Shown piece by piece: positions 35,090 to 43,623 of a DNA stretch of 64,000 bases. A program made the translations under genes and the position numbers. This DNA comes from Halarchaeum nitratireducens (lineage in GTDB: Archaea; Halobacteriota; Halobacteria; Halobacteriales; Halobacteriaceae). Numbering within the stretch: position 1 is the stretch's first letter; each line of letters opens with the position of its first letter. The notes beneath the pieces are model-generated. The model saw only the letters and a list, made by a program, of their open reading frames with translations. It was not told where the DNA came from and ran no database searches. The stretch spans positions 186,001 through 250,000 of the forward strand of contig NZ_BMOQ01000002.1 in NCBI RefSeq assembly GCF_014647155.1. Reading direction: 5' to 3'.

Positions 35090-37950
35090 CGGCCACCTCC
35101 GAGGAGTCGAGACGGATCGAGGCGAGCGTCGCGCACGGCGAGCGCACCGGCGCCGACGAGCGCGAGCGCGAACGTCCCGAGAGCGACGGGGGCGACGGTC
35201 CAGAGGGGAACGCTCGGCGCGACGCGGACGCCGAAGGCGGTCAGCGCGCCGGCCCACGAGAGCGCGCGGAGCGTCAGCCACGCGAGGGCGAGACCGGCGA
35301 CGGTCGCGGGGAGCGCGATCCGTGCGGCGTCGGCCAGCACCGTCCCGACGACCCAGCGCGGGTCGGCACCGATCGCGCGGTGGACGCCGAGGTCGCGCCG
35401 ACGCGCCTGTACGGCGTCGGCGAACGTGGCGACGATGCTCCCGACGGTCATCAGGACGCCGAGTCCGAGGAGCGTCGCCAGCACGAGTCCGAGGTTCCCG
35501 AAGGCCCGTGAGAGGATCCCCGCGGTCCCGACACCGCCGGCGCTGCGACCGCTCGCTGCGAGCGCGCTAGCCAACCGCGCGTCGCCCGTCACGCGGTAGC
35601 TGGTGCTCGCCGTGGCGTTCCCGACGCGCGCCGCGACGTCGTAGGATCCGGGTGGCCGGCGCGCGATCGCCGCCGTCACGGTCCGTTCGGCGCCCGGGTC
35701 GAGCGCGACGGTCGTCGTCCGATCGACGCCCGGTCCCGTGATCGATGCCGAGCGTTCGAGCGGCGCCGGCCACGGGTTCGTGACCCGTAGGGCCGCACGC
35801 GGCGCGCCGAAGACGCTCACGCGCTCCGGGACGTGCAGTCGAACGCCGGGGCCGCGCACCGCCCCGTCGGCGACCCGGACCGTCCGCGTCGCTCGCCGAT
35901 CGCCGGCCGACGCCCGCATCTCGTAGCGGCCGGGCGTCGCCGGGAGGCGGACGCGGGTCGCGCCGTCCGCGGTCGTCGCGTTCGCGTTCGACCCGATCGC
36001 CACGCGCGCGCCTTCGACGCGCTCGCCCGCGACCGTCCCGACGGCGACGTCGAGCGACGCGTTCGGCGGTCCGCGGGCCGGGAGCGGGGCGAGCGTGAGC
36101 GTCCCCGGCGCGACGACACGCACCCGTCTGGTGGCGCCCGCGACCCGCGCGGTGTGCGTCCCGGCTGCGTTCGCGGCGAAGTCGAACGAGGCGGTTCGGC
36201 GCTCGCCGGCGTCGAGCGCGACCGACCGGGTCTCGCGGGCGCCGTCGAAGGCCGCGCGGACCGTCCGCGTCGCCGCGTCGTCACCGACGTTGCGGAGCCG
36301 GACCCGGAGCGTGACCGTCTCGCCGCGCGCGACGCGATCGGGGGCGCTAACGCCGAGGACGGCGACCGTGCCGTTCGCGGCCCGCGCGCCGCCGAATCGG
36401 ACGACGTTGGCCGCGCCAGCGGGAACCCCCTCCAAGTGTCGGGCGAGCGGGAGGGAGACGAGGAGGTGGTCGTCGGCCGCGCCGCGCGCGTCGTAGGCGC
36501 CGACGATATCGACGGTGCCGACGGCGGCCACCGTGCTCCCGCCGAGGGCGAGCGAATCGCCCGGGTCGACGCCGAGCGTCCGCGCGAGGTCGTCCCCGAC
36601 GACCGCCTCGTCGCTCGCGGTCGGCGCGCGGCCGGCGACGAGGGTGGCGTCCGAGACCGCTCGATAGGCGTCGAAGTCGACGCCGCGGGCGGGGAACGCC
36701 CGTCCGTCGTGGGCGAGGAAGAGCAGGATCTCGGGGCTCGCGGCGACGCCCGAGCGCCGGAGTTCGTCCGCGTACGCGACCGGGATGTGGCTGTCGACGG
36801 GGTGGACGGACCCGGGTTCGGTGACGACGCCGCCCGCGCCCCCGCCGGTCGCGCCGAGACTGCCGAGAACGCCGCCGAGCGCGGCGACGACGAGGACGAA
36901 CGCGACGAAGACGGTGAGCGTCGCCGTCGTCGGCACGACGGCGCGCGCGGGCAGGAGCCGCGGCCCACCGGGCCACCCCCGCGAGCCGGTGTCGGACTCG
37001 TCGAGCGGCGCCCCGCCGACGACGGGTCGAGCGGCGAGCGCGCCGGCGAGGCCGCCGACGCAGACGAGCGCGAGGAGGATCGCACCGACGAGGGCGGCGG
37101 CGCGCGTGTCGAGGGAGAGCGGGAGGCCGACCGGGAGGCCGAAGCGGACGGCGGCCGTCGCGGCCGCGTTCGGTGCGATCACGCCGATCCCGTAGCCGAG
37201 CGTCGCCCCCGCGAGCGTCAGCAGGGCGGCCCGGGCCGCCACAAGTCGGCGGACGCGGCGCGCGGAGGCCCCCGTGGCGCGGAGCGCGACGAGCGTCGAG
37301 CGGCGCTCGCGGACGGTCATCCGCGTGACGCTGAACACGACGACACCTACGAGGACGGCGACGCCGGCGCAGACGACGCCGAGCGTTTCGAGGACGCCCG
37401 CCGTCCCCGCGAGGAAGAACGACAGCGCGCCGACGAGCGGCGCGCCGGGGTCCGGGACCGCCGATTCGGCGTCGCGGACGACGAGCGCGCGCTCGGCACC
37501 GAGCTCTCGCACCGTCGCGGCGTCGGTGACGAGCCAGCTGTCCGGGAAGGGGGCGTCGGCCGTGCGATCGGCGCTCGCGCGCGCCACCGTGGCGTCTGGG
37601 CCGGCGAGTTCGACCGTCGTCCCGACGGGCGATCCGGCGACGCCGTCCGGGAGATCGAGGCCGAGCGGGTTCGGCCGCGGAACGCCGACGACGGTGTGGG
37701 CGTCGCCGGCGACGCGCGCCGTGGTGAGCGGGAAGACCGCCGCGCCCGGGGGCGCGCCGTCGGGAACGTCGCTCGTGAGGACGACCGCGGCGTCGGCGCC
37801 GTGGTCGGCCGCCATCGCCGTGGCTTGCCCCGAGACGGCCAGGAGGACGAGGACCGCGCCGACGAGGAACGCCGCGGTCACGGCGACGACGAGGACGGCG
37901 AGGCGGTCGCGGAGCGACCACCGCGTCAGGAGCGCGCGCCGGTAGCTCAC
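35086..37950 (-). CDS. FtsX-like ABC transporter permease with a large internal extracellular region
   Basis: This 954-residue protein has a MacB-type layout. An N-terminal helix and extracellular domain come first, then three helices with TRMTVRERRSTLVALRATGAS, a second helix and a very long extracellular region (about residues 360-810). The end is a second FtsX domain with VQARRRDLGVHRAIGADP. The long region holds MacB-like (VAYADELRRSG, VVGDDLARTLGVDPGD) and CARDB/Ig-like parts (VTLRVRLRNVGDDAATRTV and similar). It probably moves lipoproteins, glycolipids or extends into the S-layer space. The GTG start is in a GTGA overlap with a 13-codon frame. Confidence 0.85.
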   Translation of the reverse strand: MSYRRALLTRWSLRDRLAVLVVAVTAAFLVGAVLVLLAVSGQATAMAADHGADAAVVLTSDVPDGAPPGAAVFPLTTARVAGDAHTVVGVPRPNPLGLDLPDGVAGSPVGTTVELAGPDATVARASADRTADAPFPDSWLVTDAATVRELGAERALVVRDAESAVPDPGAPLVGALSFFLAGTAGVLETLGVVCAGVAVLVGVVVFSVTRMTVRERRSTLVALRATGASARRVRRLVAARAALLTLAGATLGYGIGVIAPNAAATAAVRFGLPVGLPLSLDTRAAALVGAILLALVCVGGLAGALAARPVVGGAPLDESDTGSRGWPGGPRLLPARAVVPTTATLTVFVAFVLVVAALGGVLGSLGATGGGAGGVVTEPGSVHPVDSHIPVAYADELRRSGVAASPEILLFLAHDGRAFPARGVDFDAYRAVSDATLVAGRAPTASDEAVVGDDLARTLGVDPGDSLALGGSTVAAVGTVDIVGAYDARGAADDHLLVSLPLARHLEGVPAGAANVVRFGGARAANGTVAVLGVSAPDRVARGETVTLRVRLRNVGDDAATRTVRAAFDGARETRSVALDAGERRTASFDFAANAAGTHTARVAGATRRVRVVAPGTLTLAPLPARGPPNASLDVAVGTVAGERVEGARVAIGSNANATTADGATRVRLPATPGRYEMRASAGDRRATRTVRVADGAVRGPGVRLHVPERVSVFGAPRAALRVTNPWPAPLERSASITGPGVDRTTTVALDPGAERTVTAAIARRPPGSYDVAARVGNATASTSYRVTGDARLASALAASGRSAGGVGTAGILSRAFGNLGLVLATLLGLGVLMTVGSIVATFADAVQARRRDLGVHRAIGADPRWVVGTVLADAARIALPATVAGLALAWLTLRALSWAGALTAFGVRVAPSVPLWTVAPVALGTFALALVGAGALAVRDARLDPSRLLGGGR

Positions 37951-37988
37951 GGCGCCCGCGCACCCCGTCGCTCCGCGTCGTCGGTCAT
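37947..37988 (-). CDS. Possible 13-codon leader peptide before the FtsX-like gene
   Basis: ATG 37988 starts MTDDAERRGARAP and ends in a TGA overlapping the GTG of the FtsX-like gene. A weak TATA-like CTTAC lies about 26-30 bases upstream, so the transcript may start at this ATG. It may couple translation. Evidence is positional only. Confidence 0.3.
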   Translation of the reverse strand: MTDDAERRGARAP

Positions 37989-38114
37989 CACGCGGAGGTG
38001 GGCGATGGGACGGCGTAAGTGCCCGGGTTCGGGACGGACGCGAAGGGCTTTCGGTGCCGCTCGTCGTTGAGCGCGACGACGCCGGTCCGCGAGCCGGGCC
38101 GGTCTCGACTCACC

Positions 38115-39239
38115 ATGGCCGCCGACAACGATCACCCGCGCGTCCTCCACGTGTGCAAGCACTACCACCCCGCGACGGGCGGCATCGAGAACGTCGTGCG
38201 GAGCCTCGTAACCGGGATCGACGACGCCACCTTCCGCGTGCTCACGACCCGCGATGGGCAGGGTCGGGGCCGGGTCGACACCGTCGACGGGACGCGCGTC
38301 GTCCGCGCGGGGAGCCTCGGGAGCGCGCTGTCGACGCCGCTCGCGCCGGCGTTCCCGCGCCACCTCCGCCGCGAGCGCCGGTGGGCCGACGTCGTCCACT
38401 ACCACCTGCCGTTCCCCCTCGGACCCGTCAGCGCCCTGATCGACCCGGGGGGCGAGACGCCGAGCGTCGTGACCTTCCACGACGACATCGTCGGGAAGGG
38501 CCCCGCCGTCTACCCGTACGCGCCGGTGTTGGGCCGCTTCCTCGACGCCGCGGACCGCTTGCTCGTCACCTCGCCCAACATGCGCGAGGGGTGCGCGCGC
38601 GTCGCGCCGTACCGGGGCAAGACCGACGTGATCCCGCTCGGCATCGAGACGGACGACGTCCCGCGCGAGGGCCGGCGGCCCGACGGACGGGAGCTCCTCT
38701 TCGTCGGCCGCCTCGTCCCGTTCAAGGGCGTCCGCCATCTCGTCGCGGCGATGACGCACCTCGACGACGCGACGCTCACCGTGGTCGGCGCGGGCCCGGA
38801 GCGGGAGGCGCTGGAAGCGCGGGCGGCGGCGCGGGGGGTGGCGGACCGGGTGACGTTCGCGGGCTACGTCTCCGAGGAGCGTCTCGAACGGCAGTACCGC
38901 GAGGCGGACGTCTTCGTCCTGCCGTCCGTCGGTGCGAACGAGTCGTTCGGCATCGTCCAACTCGAAGCGATGGCGCACGGCCTCCCCGTCGTCAACACGG
39001 CGCTCCCGACCGGCGTCCCGTACGTCAGCGTCGACGGCGAGACGGGGTACACCGTCGATCCCGGTGATCCGGCGGCCATCGCGGACGCCGCGGCCCGCCT
39101 GCTCGCCGACCCCGAGCGCTACGAGAGGTTCTCCGCGAACGCCCGCGAGCGCGTCCACGGAACGTTCGCGCGACGCGGGATGCTCGACGCCACGGCCGCG
39201 GTCTATCGGTCGCTGGCGGACGGCCGGGACGGCGAATGA
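38115..39239 (+). CDS. Family 4 glycosyltransferase
   Basis: This 374-residue GT-B enzyme has an N-terminal acceptor domain (VCKHYHPATGGIENVV, a GGxE motif) and a C-terminal donor domain (LLFVGRLVPFKGVRHLV, VGAGPEREALE, ESFGIVQLEAMAHGLPVV, the EX7E-type pattern). It adds sugars to a lipid- or protein-linked glycan on the cytoplasmic face. The start at 38115 lies directly before the acceptor domain; an upstream in-frame ATG at 38019 gives unrelated residues. It diverges from the FtsX operon. Confidence 0.9.
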   Translation: MAADNDHPRVLHVCKHYHPATGGIENVVRSLVTGIDDATFRVLTTRDGQGRGRVDTVDGTRVVRAGSLGSALSTPLAPAFPRHLRRERRWADVVHYHLPFPLGPVSALIDPGGETPSVVTFHDDIVGKGPAVYPYAPVLGRFLDAADRLLVTSPNMREGCARVAPYRGKTDVIPLGIETDDVPREGRRPDGRELLFVGRLVPFKGVRHLVAAMTHLDDATLTVVGAGPEREALEARAAARGVADRVTFAGYVSEERLERQYREADVFVLPSVGANESFGIVQLEAMAHGLPVVNTALPTGVPYVSVDGETGYTVDPGDPAAIADAAARLLADPERYERFSANARERVHGTFARRGMLDATAAVYRSLADGRDGE

Positions 39240-39327
39240 CGGAACGGAGGACGAGCGAGAGCCGGCCCGGGATCGGGAGACGCGGACGGACGAGGGCACG
39301 GGAGACGGGGGAGGGGCGGATCGGCGC

Positions 39328-39549
39328 TCAGCGCGGCGAGACGAAGTCCCCGGCGACGGCCCGGTAGACGGCGTAGCACGCGAGCACGGCGAGTCCGAGA
39401 ACGACGAGCGTGCCACGGACGTCGACGGAGAGCCACGCGCGCTCGCCGACGAACGTGCCCGCGAGTCCCAATCCGGCGGTCCCGAGGAGGACGAGACCGC
39501 CGCCGAGCCACATGGCGATCCGGTCGGCGGAGCGTGTGTGTCCCGTCAT
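39328..39549 (-). CDS. Small two-helix membrane protein
   Basis: This 73-residue protein has two hydrophobic helices (WLGGGLVLLGTAGLGLAG and TLVVLGLAVLACYAVYRAV) joined by an acidic/basic loop. I do not recognise a family. Its ATG lies three bases after the DoxX stop, so it belongs to the same iron-box-controlled transcript. It may be a subunit or assembly partner of the DoxX-like protein. Confidence 0.7.
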   Translation of the reverse strand: MTGHTRSADRIAMWLGGGLVLLGTAGLGLAGTFVGERAWLSVDVRGTLVVLGLAVLACYAVYRAVAGDFVSPR

Positions 39550-39552
39550 GGT

Positions 39553-40089
39553 TCAGCCGAGGAGGGCGCGGAGTCGGGGGTGATTCTCGACGAGGGCGGT
39601 CCGTTCGAGGACGGCGTCGACGCCCCAGACGCGGCCGGCGCCGAAGGCGATCAGCTGGGCGAAGAGGACGATCCGCAGGAGCTCGCCGGTGACGTAGGTG
39701 CCGGCGTAGCCGACGGTCGAGAGGTAGAAGACGGCGGCGAGGAAGGCCCCGAAGAAGGCCGCGAGCCGGGTGAACGCCCCGATGAGGACGCCGAGGCCGA
39801 TGAGCACTTCACCGACGGGGATGGCGACGTTCGTGGCCGCGAGCAGGAACGGGGTGTTGGCGGCCCACGCGAGGAAGCCGTGCAGCCACCCGGGCGCGGC
39901 GGTGGTGCCGGCGACCAGCCACTGGCTGGCCGCGAACGGCTTCGCGCCGGCGTCCCAGAGGAACGCGAACTTCGCCAGTCCGGCGTGGAGCATCCACCAC
40001 CCGAGCAGCAGGCGCGTGAGGAGGATCACGTACCCCGTCCACGAGCCGGCGGAGACGGGGGGCGTCTTCGCTTCGGCCGTCGCTACCAT
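39553..40089 (-). CDS. DoxX-family membrane protein
   Basis: This 178-residue protein has four to five helices. Typical DoxX/TQO-small-subunit segments are LLTRLLLGWWMLHAGLAKF near residue 30 and ATNVAIPVGEVLIGLGVLIG near 90. Relatives act with quinone- or thiol-linked redox reactions at the membrane. A GGAGG ribosome-binding site lies seven bases before the ATG at 40089. An iron box at 40209 controls the transcript. It is unusual to see a DoxX protein under an apparent iron operator. Confidence 0.85.
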   Translation of the reverse strand: MVATAEAKTPPVSAGSWTGYVILLTRLLLGWWMLHAGLAKFAFLWDAGAKPFAASQWLVAGTTAAPGWLHGFLAWAANTPFLLAATNVAIPVGEVLIGLGVLIGAFTRLAAFFGAFLAAVFYLSTVGYAGTYVTGELLRIVLFAQLIAFGAGRVWGVDAVLERTALVENHPRLRALLG

Positions 40090-40205
40090 CGTTCGCCCTC
40101 CGTCGCGGACGGAGCCGATCGTCGGTCTCGCTCTCGTCGCGTCTCTCCCCGACGGCGGTCGTTCGCACACGGATCACCTCCGTGCCCGTCGCGTCCGGTG
40201 ACCAT
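40083..40205 (-). CDS. Possible 40-codon leader peptide before DoxX gene
   Basis: ATG 40205 lies four bases from the iron box. The frame (MVTGRDGHGGDPCANDRRRG and on, very Arg-rich) ends in TAG at 40083-40085, overlapping the DoxX start. It has no recognised homologue. The DoxX gene has its own Shine-Dalgarno, so coupling is not required. This is a candidate only. Confidence 0.3.
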   Translation of the reverse strand: MVTGRDGHGGDPCANDRRRGETRRERDRRSAPSATEGERW

Positions 40206-40208
40206 GCT

Positions 40209-40224
40209 TTTAGGCTAGCCTAAA
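40209..40224. promoter_or_regulatory. Putative iron box of the DoxX operon
   Basis: TTTAGGCTAGCCTAAA is a perfect 16-base palindrome, identical to the site at 60207. It lies between a TATA-like CTATTAG (about 40228-40234) and the DoxX operon on the minus strand. Confidence 0.75.
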
Positions 40225-40293
40225 CACTAATAGTCGTTTGGATCTCGACGAACGAGAGAGAATTGCCGCGGGAGGGGCGATGCCGATCGCCGG

Positions 40294-40734
40294 TCAGGCC
40301 GAGCCGTTGGCGTCGGTGCCGTTCGCGCCCGAATCGGACGACTCGGTCACGAGGATGTCCCCGACCATCCCCATGTTGACGTGCGGTTCGCAGACGACGT
40401 GATAGCTCCCGGGGACCGTGAACTCGTGTTCGTACGTGTGGCCCTGCCCGTAGATCTCCGTGACGCCGTCCCAGTCGGACTCGGCGGGCTTCTCCTCGAC
40501 GACGATGTTGTGGTTGCCCGTCTGCCAGACGAAGCGGACGGTCGTCCCCGTGTCGATCGTCAGCGTCTCGTCCGTCCCCGGCCGGAAGGCGTAGTCCACG
40601 AGATCGCACTGGACGGTGTCCGGCGGCAGCGACGTCGTCGACTCCGCGGTTCCACCGCCGCCGCTCCCCCCGCAGCCGGCGAGCGCCGACGTGACTACCG
40701 TGCCCGCGCTCGCGAGGTACGCGCGTCGGTCCAT
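40294..40734 (-). CDS. Halocyanin-like blue copper lipoprotein
   Basis: This 146-residue protein has a Tat-type N-terminus (MDRRAYLASAG), lipobox ALAGC, a glycine-rich linker and one plastocyanin-type domain. Copper ligands are recognisable: His in TGNHNIVVEE, then Cys, His and Met in VVCEPHVNMGM. It is a membrane-tethered mobile electron carrier on the outer face. Its stop lies 70 bases upstream of the iron box on the same strand, so the box does not obviously control it. Confidence 0.9.
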   Translation of the reverse strand: MDRRAYLASAGTVVTSALAGCGGSGGGGTAESTTSLPPDTVQCDLVDYAFRPGTDETLTIDTGTTVRFVWQTGNHNIVVEEKPAESDWDGVTEIYGQGHTYEHEFTVPGSYHVVCEPHVNMGMVGDILVTESSDSGANGTDANGSA

Positions 40735-40834
40735 ACGTGAACGGGAGGACGGCGCGTCGAAAAGCGTGCCGGTACGGCCGCCTCCCGACCCGCTTAACCG
40801 CCGCGGTCCGTCGACGTCGGCTCCGAACCGCAGC

Positions 40835-40840
40835 TATATA
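40835..40840 (+). promoter_or_regulatory. TATA box of the polytopic glycan-region protein
   Basis: TATATA lies 32-37 bases before ATG 40872, predicting a leader of about ten bases. Confidence 0.5.
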
Positions 40841-40871
40841 CTCGGGTCGCGCATATGCCGACCAACTGGCG

Positions 40872-42140
40872 ATGCTGGTCGTGATCGTCTCCGTCGGCCT
40901 CCTCTACGCCGTCCTCGCGCGCCAGCGATCGCGCCGCTATCGACGCGCCGGCGCCGTCGCGCTCGCCGGCCACGTCTTCGTCGCCGTCGTCGTCCTCCCC
41001 GCCGTCCCCTACGACTGGGACGTCCCGCTCTTTCACGTCAACGCCCTGCGTATCCTCGCGGGCGGCGCGACCGACCCGTTCTCCGCCGTCGACGCCTTCG
41101 CGACCGTGCAGGCGCTCGTCTACGCCGTGTTCGGGACCGATACGACGGCGCTCGCGGTCGTCAACGGCCTGTTCGCCGTCCTCACGCCGCTCCCGCTGTG
41201 CGCGCTCGCCGACCGGCTCTATCCCGACCGGGAGGGCACCGACGGCCTCCGACTGCTCGCCCTCTTCTGTCCGCTCCCGTTCCTCTTCGCCAGCCTCCCG
41301 ATGCGGGACGCGCTCTCCACCCTCCTCGCGGTCGCGCTCCTCGCCGTCGTCGTCCGCGCGGCGACGGAGCGCGCGCCGTTCGTCGCGCTCCTCGCCCCGC
41401 CGCTCTGGGGCGCGCTCTTCCTCCTCCGCGAGGAGCTCGCGCTTCTCGCGCTTCTCGCGGCGTGCGCCGCGGGGCTCGTCGTCGCCGCCGAACGGACCGC
41501 GGGCGTCCGCTCCCTCCGCGCGCTCCTCCCGCTGACGGTGCCCGTCGGCCTCGTCGGCGTCGCGCTGTTCGCGCTCGTCTTCCCCGTCGACGCGCTCGAC
41601 GCGCGACTGCAGTACCGCGCGACCGGGAGCGCCGCCTACCTCGGCCACGTGACGTACGACACGTGGCTGGACGTCCTCCTCGCCGCACCGGTCCGCGCGC
41701 TCTACTTCCAGTTCGCCCCGTTCCCGCTCCACGTCGGCTCGGCGTTCGACCTGCTCGCGGCCGCGTCGCTCCCGCTCGTCGTCGCGCTCGCCGTCGCGGC
41801 GTACTGGTGTCTCACCCGCTACGAGACCGACCCCGCGGCGGCGCTCGCGCTGCTCGTCTTCTACGGCGGCGGCGTCGTCGGCTACGGGCTGATCGACGCG
41901 AACTACGGGACGACGGTGAGACACCGCGCGGTCTTCGTCTTCCTCCTCGGCGTCTTCGCCGCGCCGGCCCTCCAGCGGTGGCACGGCTCACTCCGGCGGC
42001 GGGTCGAGGTGGCGCTGAACGACGAGCGCGACGAGCGCGGCGACGAGGAGAAAGCTGAGGAACTTGATCGCCGCGCCGAGCGACGACGCGAGCACGGAGA
42101 CGACGCTGGCGAGCGCGAACGACGCGAGTGCGCCGAGTAG
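40872..42140 (+). CDS. Polytopic membrane protein, possible glycan polymerase or GT-C
   Basis: This 422-residue protein has about ten helices. Segments WDVPLFHVNALRILAGG, FASLPMRDALSTLL and FLLREELALLALL resemble membrane glycosyltransferases or O-antigen-polymerase-like proteins, though no family is certain. The last 50 residues are extremely charged (for example DERDERGDEEKAEELDRR) and lie antisense to a convincing minus-strand gene. They look like an accidental extension until the first stop, about 153 bases into the neighbour. The upstream part is in a glycan-gene context. The start follows the TATA box. Confidence 0.7.
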   Translation: MLVVIVSVGLLYAVLARQRSRRYRRAGAVALAGHVFVAVVVLPAVPYDWDVPLFHVNALRILAGGATDPFSAVDAFATVQALVYAVFGTDTTALAVVNGLFAVLTPLPLCALADRLYPDREGTDGLRLLALFCPLPFLFASLPMRDALSTLLAVALLAVVVRAATERAPFVALLAPPLWGALFLLREELALLALLAACAAGLVVAAERTAGVRSLRALLPLTVPVGLVGVALFALVFPVDALDARLQYRATGSAAYLGHVTYDTWLDVLLAAPVRALYFQFAPFPLHVGSAFDLLAAASLPLVVALAVAAYWCLTRYETDPAAALALLVFYGGGVVGYGLIDANYGTTVRHRAVFVFLLGVFAAPALQRWHGSLRRRVEVALNDERDERGDEEKAEELDRRAERRREHGDDAGERERRECAE

Positions 42141-42296
42141 GACGCGTTCGTCCGTGCACAGCGCGTAGACCGCGCTCTCTGCGGTCCAGCGCCGGAGCGT
42201 CCGCAGGGCGCGGTAGGTGGCCGACTCCCGGATCGCCGCCAGCAGGCGCACACCGGCGTCTCGCACGTCGGGGGCAAAACCGTCCACGGTTCTCAC
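41988..42296 (-). CDS. Small membrane protein coupled to the GT4 gene
   Basis: This 102-residue protein has a charged N-terminal half (VRDAGVRLLAAIRESATYRA) and two C-terminal helices (VLLGALASFALASVVSVLA and KFLSFLLVAALVALVV). No family was recognised. The GTG start at 42296 overlaps the GT4 stop by GTGA, which supports its reality. Its 3' part overlaps the end of the plus-strand membrane gene tail-to-tail. Confidence 0.68.
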   Translation of the reverse strand: MRTVDGFAPDVRDAGVRLLAAIRESATYRALRTLRRWTAESAVYALCTDERVLLGALASFALASVVSVLASSLGAAIKFLSFLLVAALVALVVQRHLDPPPE

Positions 42297-43507
42297 CCGA
42301 CGCAAACCCGTTCGAGCAACGCCTCGACCCGGTCGGTGACGCGCGCCCACGTGTAGCCGGCGTCGAGGGCGTGTGCGCGACACGCCGCGCTCGCCCTCGC
42401 TCGCGCGCCGTCGTCCGTCCGGTGCCACGCCGCGAGCGCCTCCGCGAGCGCCGCCGAATCGCCCGGCGGGACGAGACAGCGCGCGGGGATCGCGGGCTCC
42501 GATTCGAGCGGCCCGAGTATCTCGGGCGTCGCGCCCGCCGTCGTCCCGACCACCGGCGTTCCCGCCGCGAGCGCCTCGACCGTGGCGAGACCGAACCCCT
42601 CGTGAGCGAGCGTCGGGAGGACGAACGCGTCGGAGCGCGCGTACGTCGCGGGGAGGCGTTCCTCGGGGACGTAGCCCGCGAACGTCACCCGGTCCGCCAC
42701 CCCCCGCGCCGCCGCCCGCGCTTCCAGCCCCTCCCGCTCCGGGCCCGCGCCGCCGATCGTCAACCCGACGTCCGCGCCCGACGCGACGACCGCCGCGAAC
42801 GCGTCGACGAGCGTGTGGAGTCCCATCCGCGGCGTGAGGCGGCGGACCGTGAGGAACTCCGTGCGGTGCCGGTCGGCGACCCGGTTTTTCGCCGCCGTCG
42901 AGGGCTCGCCGCCGGCCGCGTGCGGCGCGAACCGCTCGGCGTCCGCGCCGCCCGGGAGCACCGTGATCGGCGGGGCGTCAGGGTGGGCGGCCGCGACGCG
43001 TTCGCGCATGAACTCGCTCAGGACGACTGTCGCGTCGCTCCGCGCGAGCGTCCGGTCCTCGATCCGGTCCCGGAGGGTCCGGTTCGCCCACCGCCACGGG
43101 CGTTCGAGTCCCGACGCGTCGGGCGCGCGCTCGTCGTACTCGGTCGCCCAGAGGCCGTGGACCGTGTAGGTCCGCGGGACGGCGTCGGGGAGCGCCAGGT
43201 CGACGCCGAACGAGCCCAGCGCGCCGTGAAAGCAGGCGACGTCGATCGACGCGTCGCGTTCGATCGCGCGCACCCGCCGTTCGACGGCGCGCAGCGTCCA
43301 CGGGAGCCGCGGGATCGACGCCCGATAGCGGCGGACGTCCATCCCGGCGACCGTCTCGCGCGCCGGGGCGTCGCCGCGCCGCCGCGTGAGCACGGACACC
43401 CGGTGGCCGCGCGCGGCGAGCCGTCGGCCGACCTCGTAGTTGTACCGGCCGGACCCGGTGGCTTCGGGCTCCGGGAAGAGGTTGTTCGTCGCGGCGAGCA
43501 CGTGCAT
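42293..43507 (-). CDS. Family 4 glycosyltransferase
   Basis: This 404-residue GT-B enzyme starts MHVLAATNNLFPEPEATGSG with the glycine-rich acceptor motif. The donor domain has FLTVRRLTPRMGLHTLVDAF, GGAGPEREGLEARAAARG and EGFGLATVEALAAGTPVV. It shares the sequence around GVADRVTFAGYV with the GT4 at 38115, so the two are close paralogues. The start at 43507 is four codons after an upstream Met and removes a weak extension. It diverges from the sulfatase-like gene. Confidence 0.9.
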   Translation of the reverse strand: MHVLAATNNLFPEPEATGSGRYNYEVGRRLAARGHRVSVLTRRRGDAPARETVAGMDVRRYRASIPRLPWTLRAVERRVRAIERDASIDVACFHGALGSFGVDLALPDAVPRTYTVHGLWATEYDERAPDASGLERPWRWANRTLRDRIEDRTLARSDATVVLSEFMRERVAAAHPDAPPITVLPGGADAERFAPHAAGGEPSTAAKNRVADRHRTEFLTVRRLTPRMGLHTLVDAFAAVVASGADVGLTIGGAGPEREGLEARAAARGVADRVTFAGYVPEERLPATYARSDAFVLPTLAHEGFGLATVEALAAGTPVVGTTAGATPEILGPLESEPAIPARCLVPPGDSAALAEALAAWHRTDDGARARASAACRAHALDAGYTWARVTDRVEALLERVCVG

Positions 43508-43623
43508 ACCCGACGGCACACTGGGCGCGCGGGTGAGCCTTTCGCTCGGCCCGGAGCGCGGCGGACGTCGCGCGTCGCGCGACGAAAGAAAGACTGATTC
43601 GCGCGTCCGCCCGAACGCGGGGT

